A DNA stretch of 64,000 nt, taken from Bacteroidales bacterium (lineage in GTDB: Bacteria > Bacteroidota > Bacteroidia > Bacteroidales > JAADJA01). How positions within the stretch are numbered: position 1 is the stretch's first letter; every line of letters starts with the position of its first letter. The DNA is taken from contig JAGVPB010000068.1 in NCBI GenBank assembly GCA_020052415.1, positions 1 through 64,000 on the forward strand, given 5' to 3'. Of the stretch, positions 24,769-33,500 are shown piece by piece. The position numbers and the translations under genes are program-made. The notes beneath the pieces were generated by a model that was not told the DNA's origin, did no database searches, and saw only the letters and a program-made list of their open reading frames with translations.

Positions 24769-26424
24769 ATGGCATCTAAATTTGCTGACCTTCATTGTCA
24801 CCCGCACATGCGATCATTCAACTGGCTGTATGATCCAAATACCGATATTGCTGATAGCAAATACCATCCCTGGTGGATCATATTACCTAATTTCAAAAAA
24901 GCTGATCAGGGTGGACGAGCGGCCTCCTATTCGCAAAATGATCTTGCCAAGATTGTAAATGGTAACCTGAAGCTTTCTTTTGCCTCGCTCTATCCTCTTG
25001 AAAAAGGATGGATAAAAGGTTCCAATAAATCACTTGCTGTCTGGTTGTACGACTACTACAAATACAAATGGAAAGCAATCCTAAGCGGTGTGATCAGTAA
25101 TGAGAAAAAGGAAATTTTTGCCGTCAGGGATTTATTGGAATCCATCTATATGAAATTGCCCCTGACGAAGATAAATTTTTTCCAGAGCGAAAATTATGAC
25201 TATTTCAGGGAACTGAATAATGAAAAAAAATTTCTGGCAAAACGAAGCAATGTCCATTCCGAAACCGAATTATACATTCCTTTTCAAAAGCGTTTGTTCG
25301 TAAACAGGAAAAACGTTTCGAACAAACATGCCGACCAGCTCAAAGCTACGGGAACCTACGTTATAGCCCGAAATGGTAAAGAAGTTGAAACGATTATCAA
25401 AGAAGGTAAACACGCGTTTGTATTAACCATTGAAGGAACCAACGTATTTAATTCAGACCGGGATATTTTCACAGTCAGTCAAAATGTATTAGAGGTCAAA
25501 AGATGGAATGAACCAGTCTTTTTTGTCACCTTCTCCCATCATTTTTTCAATTATTTGTGTGGACATGCTCATAGTATTCCTGATCAGGCAGGTGGTATTC
25601 TTGAGCAAGCAGTCGGTATGAATACTGGATTTACAGCCAATGGCAGGGAAATTCTCCGGTTGTTGCTCAGCCTCGATGAAAACCTGAATTATGCTCCTGA
25701 TAAATTTGGAAGGCGAATACTTATAGACGTTAAACACATGAGCGCCAAAGCACGAAAAGAGTATTACCGGGAAATCATAGATCCACTTAAGAAAAGAGGA
25801 GATGTTATTCCTGTCATAGCCAGTCATGTTGCTTATTCAGGGCGAATTTCACTGGATGATCAGATTAAAGATATGGAAAATGAGACGGATAGTTTTTCAT
25901 TCGAACGCTTTGGCCATCACTTCAATGCCTGGAATATCAACCTGTGTGATGAGGATATAATTATGGTATTTAATACAGGAGGACTCATCGGACTTAATTT
26001 CGACCAGCGTGTTTTGGGAATTCCTGTAAGTGAAAAAGACAACAATGACCGTCATATATTTTACTTCTGGCAAAACTTTAAAGCCATGATGAAAGTGGTT
26101 ATTGAATCTCAGGAAATCAGTTTGAAAGACAAAGAAAAAGTAATCAGCCTTTTTAGCCTGGGAACCGATTTTGATGGCTACATTGATCCAATGAATAAAT
26201 ATTCTACCGACCTTGATCTTGAAGTATTTCGCAGTGATCTGATTGCAATTATCCAAAAAGATGAGGAAAAGGAAAAATTCCTGTTTGGAAAGTACACGGT
26301 CGAAAACCTGGTTGACCGGCTCTGTTTCGATAATGCTTATGATTTTGTTGTGAAGAATTTTAAGCAGTTTGATCCAAAAGGGAAAGAGGTTTCAGGTAAT
26401 TTAATTGCAGCAAATGATAGGTAA
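24769..26424 (+). CDS. M19-like (amidohydrolase superfamily) metallohydrolase
   Basis: ATG 24769 (MASKFADLHCHPHMRS) is chosen over TTG 24745 because the HxH metal-binding motif of the amidohydrolase fold stands directly at the start. Further family-like motifs are DVKHMS, VIASHVAYSG and LGTDFDG, in the order seen in membrane dipeptidases (M19). At 551 residues it is much longer than classical renal-dipeptidase homologues (about 320-400), with an insertion of charged residues after the first motif. No signal peptide is visible, so it is probably cytoplasmic. Dipeptidase activity is an inference. Confidence 0.7.
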   Translation: MASKFADLHCHPHMRSFNWLYDPNTDIADSKYHPWWIILPNFKKADQGGRAASYSQNDLAKIVNGNLKLSFASLYPLEKGWIKGSNKSLAVWLYDYYKYKWKAILSGVISNEKKEIFAVRDLLESIYMKLPLTKINFFQSENYDYFRELNNEKKFLAKRSNVHSETELYIPFQKRLFVNRKNVSNKHADQLKATGTYVIARNGKEVETIIKEGKHAFVLTIEGTNVFNSDRDIFTVSQNVLEVKRWNEPVFFVTFSHHFFNYLCGHAHSIPDQAGGILEQAVGMNTGFTANGREILRLLLSLDENLNYAPDKFGRRILIDVKHMSAKARKEYYREIIDPLKKRGDVIPVIASHVAYSGRISLDDQIKDMENETDSFSFERFGHHFNAWNINLCDEDIIMVFNTGGLIGLNFDQRVLGIPVSEKDNNDRHIFYFWQNFKAMMKVVIESQEISLKDKEKVISLFSLGTDFDGYIDPMNKYSTDLDLEVFRSDLIAIIQKDEEKEKFLFGKYTVENLVDRLCFDNAYDFVVKNFKQFDPKGKEVSGNLIAANDR

Positions 26425-26462
26425 TAAACTAACTCAGTGAATTTGTTTATTAATTATCCAGG
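26423..26462. repeat. Dispersed 40-nt repeat, copy 2
   Basis: Matches 129-168 at 38 of 40 positions. It begins inside the stop codon of the M19-like gene and ends about 30 nt before the comF promoter, so it fills most of that gap. Confidence 0.8.
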
Positions 26463-26492
26463 ATAGAAAATTTTCGGATAATAAATATTTTT

Positions 26493-26522
26493 TTGGACAG
26501 GCTGAAATTTTTCCTATTTTTG
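26493..26522 (+). promoter_or_regulatory. Promoter of the ComF-family gene
   Basis: TTG (26493-26495), a 19-nt spacer and TATTTTTG (26515-26522) match the Bacteroidota consensus exactly. The ATG follows only 7 nt after the -7 element, which predicts an almost leaderless mRNA. Confidence 0.65.
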
Positions 26523-26529
26523 AGGGAGT

Positions 26530-27219
26530 ATGAACCTGTTTAACGATTTTATAGCATTATTCTTTCCAAAAACCTGCTATGCTTGCGGCAACAATTTATA
26601 TACCGGCGAAAGAATTATTTGTACTTCATGCCTGATTCATTTACCAAAAACCAATTATCATAAAGATAAGGACAATGCTGTGAGCAGGGTGTTCTGGGGA
26701 AGGGTAAACATTGAATCGGCCACTTCATTGTATTTCTATCGAAAAGGTAGCAAAGTTCAGCATTTGATACATCAGTTCAAATATAAGGGACATCAGGAAA
26801 TCGGAATTTTTCTTGGTGAGCTTTTAGGGCTGGATCTGGCAGGATCAAATGGATTTGATATGATTGACCTGATCATTCCCGTACCCCTTCATGAAAGAAA
26901 AATAAAAAAAAGAGGATTCAACCAGTCGGAAGTATTTGCTAAGGGATTGTCAAATTCCATGAAAAAAGAGCTGGATACAACTTCTGTAGTCCGGTCTGTT
27001 GCAACCGAAACACAGACGAAAAAAAGCCGCTATAAAAGATGGGAAAATGTAAATGAGATATTTCTGCTTAAAAATCCCGAAAAGTTAAAAGGTCAGCACA
27101 TTCTGCTTGTGGATGATGTGATCACTACAGGCGCGACAATGGAAGCCGGTATTCAAACCATTCAGAAGGTTCCCGGAACAAAAGTCAGTGTGGCTTCAAT
27201 AGCATTTGCCCAGCACTAA
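26530..27219 (+). CDS. ComF-family phosphoribosyltransferase-like protein
   Basis: ComF proteins combine a zinc finger with a type I phosphoribosyltransferase domain and are linked to DNA uptake; the biochemical reaction is not established. Cys16, Cys19, Cys31 and Cys34 form the zinc site, RGFNQSE (128-134) is the conserved middle motif, and ILLVDDVITTGAT (191-203) is the PRPP-binding loop. The 229-residue length is typical. No other competence gene is in the window. It ends in a hairpin. Confidence 0.92.
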   Translation: MNLFNDFIALFFPKTCYACGNNLYTGERIICTSCLIHLPKTNYHKDKDNAVSRVFWGRVNIESATSLYFYRKGSKVQHLIHQFKYKGHQEIGIFLGELLGLDLAGSNGFDMIDLIIPVPLHERKIKKRGFNQSEVFAKGLSNSMKKELDTTSVVRSVATETQTKKSRYKRWENVNEIFLLKNPEKLKGQHILLVDDVITTGATMEAGIQTIQKVPGTKVSVASIAFAQH

Positions 27220-27222
27220 AAA

Positions 27223-27247
27223 ACCCGGCAGGACTTTTCCGCCGGGT
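27223..27247 (+). terminator. Hairpin after the ComF-family gene
   Basis: ACCCGGC (27223-27229) pairs with GCCGGGT (27241-27247) directly after the stop codon. The following T content is weak (CAAATTT), so termination is likely but not certain. Confidence 0.6.
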
Positions 27248-27424
27248 CAAATTTACAGAATCATACAGATCATTTATAAATCATTTTTGCCACAGATTTC
27301 ACAAATTAACACCGATTTTAAACTACCTTCGGTAGTCGTGCTAGAAGGCAGGATTGACCAAATTGAATTTAGTCTAATCTGTGATGTCTGTCTCGCCAAA
27401 GGCGAGATGGCAAGCATTTGTTTC
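27248..27424. repeat. Intergenic repeat remnants (CACAGATT type) with two small hairpins
   Basis: The stretch contains GCCACAGATTTCAC and, further on, AATCTGTG in opposite orientation, the form of a dispersed palindrome. It also holds ACTACC-TTC-GGTAGT (27322-27336) and TCTCGCC-AAA-GGCGAGA (27391-27407); the latter 17-mer recurs exactly at 30477-30493. No gene is seen. Confidence 0.6.
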
Positions 27425-27652
27425 TTAACTCTTTGTACCGGCTAAGTATTTACATGTCTTTTTCATCCCATAGAATAAACCCATTGCAATCATGAAGAAT
27501 GAGCCACCATCAAGGGGAGCGCCTCCTCCTACCGGTCCTGCACCTCCTCCCGGGCCTCCTCCCGGATCAGGCGGCGCATCCGCAAAAACATTCGTTATCA
27601 TAAAGAACAGGAACAGTACAATGGGCAAATAAATCATTACTTTTCTTTTCAT
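27425..27652 (-). CDS. Small PID-CTERM-like secreted protein, type 1
   Basis: The 75 residues are a signal peptide (ending VFA) followed at once by DAPPDPGGGPGGGAGPVGGG, then APLDGG, a hydrophobic segment (SFFMIAMGLFYG) and a basic tail (MKKTCKYL). This motif-helix-basic-tail order is that of C-terminal sorting signals; I recall small Bacteroidota proteins with a P-I/L-D-G-G motif being named PID-CTERM. It lies 16 nt downstream of the 780-residue T9SS protein and is probably cotranscribed. The mature part is nearly all Gly and Pro. Function unknown. Confidence 0.7.
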   Translation of the reverse strand: MKRKVMIYLPIVLFLFFMITNVFADAPPDPGGGPGGGAGPVGGGAPLDGGSFFMIAMGLFYGMKKTCKYLAGTKS

Positions 27653-27668
27653 ATCTCAGGTCTTTAAA

Positions 27669-29999
27669 TTAACGGATAAACACTTTCTTATTCAAACTGC
27701 CCATTTCGGTAATCACATTTACGATCAGGTAACCATACTGGCCCTGTAGGCTGATATTCTTAACCGTTTCGCCATTCAGTTGTTCACCAAAGATTTTTTG
27801 TCCGATAAGGTCATAAATAGTGACGCTTCCAGTCAGACTTTCGGCAGAAGTGATATAAACCTCATCCCCGAAAGAATAAACCCTGATGTTGTTTAATGCT
27901 GCATTATTTTCCGGTACAGCCATTTCACCATTAAGATGAATCACAAACCTCGAAGGTTCGTCACCCGGATTAGCAGAGAAGGAATAAGTGAACAATTCAC
28001 CGGTGAGTTCAGTAAATGTATTTTCAACCTTGTCTTCAAGGTAAAGCTTGTCCGTTGGATCGAATCCGCTGAGTTCTTTAACCGAAATTGTATAAAGGGC
28101 ATTTACCCCAACTTCAAGACATAAGGGTATCTCCTGGTACTCTTCTGTTTCAGGGAATGAATTGATGGATAATTCCCTGTTGTCCACACCAAGGGAATAA
28201 AACTGTGGAGCTTCAGGATAGCCCTTCAATTTTAGTGCATCCAACTGGCAGTCAAAATTGACAGATGATTCAGGCTGAATATTCAGGATGATTTCATCAG
28301 AGTAATTATTTCCTGCGACCCTAAGTTTAAGCAAAAGTGAATTTATTGATTCTGACTTTAAAATTTCCTTTGTATTATGAACTCTTGCGCCATTGTTGAC
28401 AGATAAAGTAGCGCTTCCTGCAGCAGAATCACAATGAATGAAGTACCCCTGGTGAGGTGGAATGATGTTATCAACACCAAGTTGACTAATATTAGTAACT
28501 TTATTATATGATCCATAATTACCATAGCCGGGATTTCCATTAAATATGTAAATAGTAGGGTCAATATTTGTTCTTGTCCATCCATTTCCATCGTCTACCT
28601 CCCAATCAATGGCCGAGGGGTAAGGATTACCTGCAAAATTGAAACCATCATTGGCAGAAGGCCCGCCATCTGTATTTGTCACATAGAGTGATTTTGAACC
28701 GGTATTCAGAGAGCCTGTAAATGTTGCTGTTCCAACATTATTAGTCCATAGAGCATAGCCGGTCATAATTGGCAAAAGAGTCGTGTCAGGATCAGTAATA
28801 TATTTCCAAACACTGGTCGGTTCCATCCAATATTTAAGCCACATACCCATGAAGACACCGGCATAAGGATCGTCTACCGGATATGAAACATAATGCCACC
28901 TGTCATCGGTAAGGTAACGCTCAACTGTTGCAGCAACGCCATTGTTTTCAATTAACGAGCCTGTACCGGTAGCATCGGATTCGATAACAAGGCCGGAATT
29001 TCCGGCATTGTTGGTAAAAGTGCCTGAAACCGTAAGGGATTTGAGAGGATTGATGGTAAGTGTTTTGCTGCTGTTAATTGTAAGTGCATTTGCAGTTTGA
29101 TTTCCGGTAATAGTAATGGCATGATCAATCGTTGTAGTATTGGCTGAACTCGTAGGAACCAGCGTTGCATCAATCCAAAAAGAATTATCGTTTGATGATT
29201 CCCAAGTACTGTTGTCGCTCCAGTTACCTGTTGCTTTTGATCGGTAATAATCGGATGCCGCTGAAGCGGTTGTGGCATTGGCAACAACTCCTGCCGAATA
29301 ATAGCTGTAATTTTCGGAATAATACTTATAATCGTATGTAGTAGATGAAGTGAGGCCGGTATTGGTGTAGCTTGTCCCGCTTGAATTATAAACCACTACT
29401 CCACTGCCAATATTATTTCCAACAGAATAAGAAGTTCCCTGTGTAGGTTCTGTCCATGATTCGGTTGATTTTTTGCGAACAATCATCACGTTGTGGTTCT
29501 GGGCATCTTTACTCCATGAAAGGTCAACTTCAGAAGCAGGATTTGTACCGTTTTGAGAAGCGTTTTGAGATGACGGGTTGTTAAGGGCATTAACAGTAAA
29601 TGAAGCTTCGGTGGTATAAAAGTCGGGGTCTTTCCAAGCATGCCAACACTGAATTTTATATTTCACAACAGTACCAACAGACCACGGACCTATTGCACTT
29701 CCTTCATTTGAATACCTGGCATCACTTCCTGAAACAGTTCCCCGACTAAAAGGGTCGTATTGTGTAGTTCCCCAGTCATTTGTTGTAAAAACAAATTGTG
29801 CTCCAAGTCCTGGGTCATCTTGATACCATAACCATATTTCTCCTTCAAACCAATCACCTGCATAAACAATTGGCGGTGATGTACTACCAACCCAGCTATT
29901 ATTAGTTGCTGCTCGCACTTTGTCATTAAACCAACCACCCTCTGCATATGAAAAGTAGGAAATTATAAATGTTAAAATAAAGAGAATTATTTTTTTCAT
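27669..29999 (-). CDS. Large secreted T9SS protein with FN3-like and G8-like regions
   Basis: ATG 29999 (MKKIILFIL..) is preferred to the longest frame at 30011 because GGAGGT lies 4 nt upstream (30004-30009) and the signal peptide ends at SYA. After an N-terminal beta domain, a fibronectin-III-like segment (about 140-240) is followed by a region of short beta repeats (TGNWSDNSTWESS, then LTINSSKTLTINP) similar to G8 or pectin-lyase-type stalks. The C-terminal 450 residues, including GTGSLIENNGVAATVERY and the sorting domain ending KKVFIR, are shared with the 1394-residue protein upstream (GTGSLIENNGVNATVERY). Secreted by T9SS; role unknown. Confidence 0.8.
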   Translation of the reverse strand: MKKIILFILTFIISYFSYAEGGWFNDKVRAATNNSWVGSTSPPIVYAGDWFEGEIWLWYQDDPGLGAQFVFTTNDWGTTQYDPFSRGTVSGSDARYSNEGSAIGPWSVGTVVKYKIQCWHAWKDPDFYTTEASFTVNALNNPSSQNASQNGTNPASEVDLSWSKDAQNHNVMIVRKKSTESWTEPTQGTSYSVGNNIGSGVVVYNSSGTSYTNTGLTSSTTYDYKYYSENYSYYSAGVVANATTASAASDYYRSKATGNWSDNSTWESSNDNSFWIDATLVPTSSANTTTIDHAITITGNQTANALTINSSKTLTINPLKSLTVSGTFTNNAGNSGLVIESDATGTGSLIENNGVAATVERYLTDDRWHYVSYPVDDPYAGVFMGMWLKYWMEPTSVWKYITDPDTTLLPIMTGYALWTNNVGTATFTGSLNTGSKSLYVTNTDGGPSANDGFNFAGNPYPSAIDWEVDDGNGWTRTNIDPTIYIFNGNPGYGNYGSYNKVTNISQLGVDNIIPPHQGYFIHCDSAAGSATLSVNNGARVHNTKEILKSESINSLLLKLRVAGNNYSDEIILNIQPESSVNFDCQLDALKLKGYPEAPQFYSLGVDNRELSINSFPETEEYQEIPLCLEVGVNALYTISVKELSGFDPTDKLYLEDKVENTFTELTGELFTYSFSANPGDEPSRFVIHLNGEMAVPENNAALNNIRVYSFGDEVYITSAESLTGSVTIYDLIGQKIFGEQLNGETVKNISLQGQYGYLIVNVITEMGSLNKKVFIR

Positions 30000-30003
30000 A
30001 ACC

Positions 30004-30009
30004 ACCTCC
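30004..30009 (-). promoter_or_regulatory. Shine-Dalgarno sequence deciding the start of the 780-residue protein
   Basis: On the minus strand GGAGGT is followed by GGTT and the ATG at 29999. Bacteroidota genes usually lack such a motif, so its presence singles out this start. Confidence 0.6.
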
Positions 30010-30047
30010 AAATATTTATTATTTATACGTTAAACCATTCTTAAAAA

Positions 30048-30079
30048 CAAAAATAAAGTAAAATAAATTAATGTTCCAA
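30048..30079 (-). promoter_or_regulatory. Putative promoter of the 27669-29999 unit
   Basis: On the minus strand TTG (30079-30077) is followed after 21 nt by TATTTTTG (30055-30048). It lies just after the terminator at 30130-30163, as expected for a new transcription unit. Confidence 0.5.
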
Positions 30080-30129
30080 CAAAAATTCAATTAAAATCAG
30101 CCTGGATATTCTTCTTGCATTGAATGACT

Positions 30130-30163
30130 AAAAAACCCAATGTTTTCGACACATCGGGTTTTT
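30130..30163 (-). terminator. Terminator between the small type 2 gene and the 780-residue gene
   Basis: AAAAACCC (30131-30138) pairs with GGGTTTTT (30156-30163), with three more inner pairs (ATG with CAT) after one mismatch. Flanking A and T runs let it work in both directions; it follows the 30194-30418 gene on the minus strand. Confidence 0.8.
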
Positions 30164-30193
30164 CATAACTCAGCTAAAACCAGTTGGCCAATT

Positions 30194-30418
30194 TTAAGAT
30201 TTCTTAAATAATGGTATGGATTTTTTTATCCCATAAATCATACCCATTACTACCAGTGTAATAGCGCCGCCGTCAAGCGGTGCGCCACCACCTACCGGTG
30301 TATTACCCCCACCCGGTCCGCCTCCGTTATTCGGATGAGGTGGAACCTGTGCTGTCATTGCTAAAGGTAATGCCAGAAATATACCTGCGATCAATAATAA
30401 TTTTAATGCTTTTTTCAT
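30194..30418 (-). CDS. Small PID-CTERM-like secreted protein, type 2
   Basis: The 74 residues consist of a signal peptide (ending MTAQ), the mature start VPPHPNNGGGPGGGNTPVGG, GAPLDGG, a hydrophobic helix (AITLVVMGMIYG) and the basic tail IKKSIPLFKKS. It is nearly identical in its core to the protein at 35506, and differs from the DAPPDP type at 27425 and 35741. It follows the 1394-residue T9SS protein after 91 nt. The arrangement of motif, helix and basic tail suggests processing by a sorting enzyme. Function unknown. Confidence 0.7.
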   Translation of the reverse strand: MKKALKLLLIAGIFLALPLAMTAQVPPHPNNGGGPGGGNTPVGGGAPLDGGAITLVVMGMIYGIKKSIPLFKKS

Positions 30419-30509
30419 ATCTGTATTTTTTTTGTATTCAACATAATTTTCTTAAACCCAGTCCCCAACTCCCCCTTCTCGCCAAAGGCGAGAGGGCAGG
30501 GGGGGAGGT

Positions 30510-33500
30510 CTATTGAATAAATACTTTTTTCGTTACCACGCTTGCATCTCCTACAACCTCAACCACGTAATAAGCGTTCTTATCCAGGGTAATCCTGGTA
30601 ATAACTTCGCTGATAGAGGCATTTGCAACTTCCTGTCCCATAAGGTTGAACACTCTTACGGTTCCATTGGTATTTGCGGGAGAAGCAACATAAACATCAT
30701 GATTGTTTGAATAGATGTTGATGAGGCTGGCAAAGTTTTCCGGAACGGCCATTGGCGTGAAATGAACTATAAACCTGCTTTCCGGTTCATTCAAACCATA
30801 GTTAAAGGTATAGGATTGCTGTAATAAATCGGTTTTAATTCCCTCAACCAAATCTTCAAGAATCACATTTTGGAACTCGCTGGTCTCAGTAGCGGCAATT
30901 GTAAATATACCGGTAACTTCTGCCTTTACTCCAACCGGAACCAAATTGGTAGCGGGTAATGAGTTTATTGCCATCATACCATTGATATTAGAATAAATAG
31001 CAGGGGCTTCAGGAGTGATACCAAACAATTTACGGGCATCCCATTGTCCATCGAAATCCGGAGAAGCAACTTCAAGAAAACGGATTACGGTTTCATCGGT
31101 ATATCCGTTGCCGCTTACTTCAAGCCTCAGAATATCAGTAACCTCATCTTTAAAGAAAGTTGCTGTGTTGTTTGTCCGTACACTGTTATTCATTGCAAGA
31201 GTTCCTAAAGACTGACCATCAGTAACGCCTACAAAAAATCCCTGGCATGAAGCGATATAACGTGATCCGCCATTAGCTCCGACTCCTCCGACATAAGAAG
31301 CCCAGGTAGTATTGTTTACATGAACATAAGTAGCATTATCAACATTTGTTTTGGTCCAGCCTGAGGCCGCATCCCAGTCAATAGTTGATGGGTATGGATT
31401 TCCAACAAGGTTCCAGCCGGAGTTTCCTCCCGGAGCCGACCGTGTAACATTATTAGCAGAACCAATTGTACCTGTATTTAAGGTACCTACAAATTGATCA
31501 GTTTCAGTTACATTATTCCATAAAGCATACCCTTGCATAACATTAAGAGGGGTAGTTTCAAGAACAATGTCTGTATAGGCATTTGTTGACTCTGTATGGT
31601 TTTGCAGATATAAACCTGTAAACATTGCAGCCGTTGCATTGGAAACAGGAGATGAAATCAGGTGCCATTCACTTCCGGTATAATAACGTTCAACGGTGGC
31701 GTTTACACCATTATTTTCAATAAGAGAGCCGGTTCCTGAAGCGTCGGATTTTATGGTTAAAGAACCATTATTGATGAAGGTACCTGTAACTGTGAGTGAA
31801 CCAGAAGGTCCAATTTCAAGAGTCGAACCTAAGTTCATAGTCAGGTTTGCACAGGTTGCACTTCCGGAGATTACCGGGAAGGGAGCTTTGGCTACATCAG
31901 GGATAGTAGCATCCCTTAAAGAAGATGGTGCTTCATAGTCCCAGTTACCGTTTTCGTTCCAATTATTATTTAAAATACCAGTCCAGTTTGTATAAACCGG
32001 AAGGTTCATTATACCCGGGGTCGGAAAGGCTTCATCATAGGTATTCGTATTTCTTTGGCCACCAGAACCATTAGGTATTCTTTGGCAAGAATGGTTAGCT
32101 CCATTACTTCTGCCATTCTCATTTATTTGTGGTTCTCCAGAATTTAATAAAACTAACAATCCCGGGTCATCTGCTTGTCCATTATCATAAACAAGAGCAT
32201 CTAGTAGATTAGTTGTAGTAACAGCTGTATTGGCAGGAAAGGAACTTGCATCTCCAATATAAAGTGCCACAGCATCCTGTCCATTTTGTAATGAACCATT
32301 AGTGAAAACAAAATCCACATTAGTTACAGCACTGTTTCCTAAGACAAAATATCCATTTGCATCTGTTGAGTAACCATCTAAATCATAGGCTCCATAGGAA
32401 AGGTCATTATTGCCATTGTAAAATACGACAACTAATCCATTTAAGCTAGTATTACCTGTTCCTCCATCATAAAGTTCAACAAATTCTAAAACATCTGTGC
32501 TAGGTGTATCAGAATCAACTTCATTGATGACAATAACAGGTGCATTAACTGTTAATTCCCCAGAAACATTGTTAATACCATCCCAGAAACCACCAGCATA
32601 TCCACCATAAACATAATCAGCTAATCCAAGTTTAAACCGACTGGCGTAATAAATTGTGCCAGTTGATGCAATAGCGTCGCCAATATTAGCCATGTATTCA
32701 TCATAGAGTCCAACATCCACATTAAATATTGCTGGTACCCAATCAGTCCAGGTGGATGGATCTGTATTTGATGTGCTATATCCAATCCATGCAGTAATAT
32801 CGACACCTTGTCCCGCTAAATCGGTAACCCCTGGTTCATACACTTGTGCATAAACTACAAAATCCCCTCCTAATGTTATAATACCATTAGGTGGCCATTG
32901 CAAGTTTGCCCAATCAATTTGTGCAGAAGGAGGATTAACCGTTAATACACCGGAAATATTATTTACTCCATCCCAGAAACCACCACTAAAGCCGCCATAT
33001 TGGAAAGGTGATGTGTTTAGCTGGAAGCGGCTTGCATAATAATAGATTCCGGAAGAAAGTATTTCAAGGCCAAGATCGAGTGAGTACTCGTCATTATTTC
33101 CAACATCACCTAAATATGTAGCTGGTACCCAATCTGACCATGTAGAAGGATCCGTATTAGTGGTACTATATCCAATCCACACGGTAATGCCAGCACCTTG
33201 TCCGGGAGAATCCGTTACTCCGGGTTCCCAACACTGAGCATAAACATTGAAAGTAGTGCCAACGGTAATGTTGCCACTGCCCGGCCATTGCAGGTTTGCC
33301 CAATTTACTAAATCATATTCCATGATTGAAATATTATCCAAGCCCCAGTTTCTATATTTGGTAACCTCATAATTATATTTAAAAGCAATATAAACCATTG
33401 TTCCGCTGATACCGGTCAAATCTACATAACCGGACGATGTCCAAACCTGACTTGCTGCAGGCTGAGTATAAGGTAATTCGGTCCAGGTAGCTGAGCTTGG

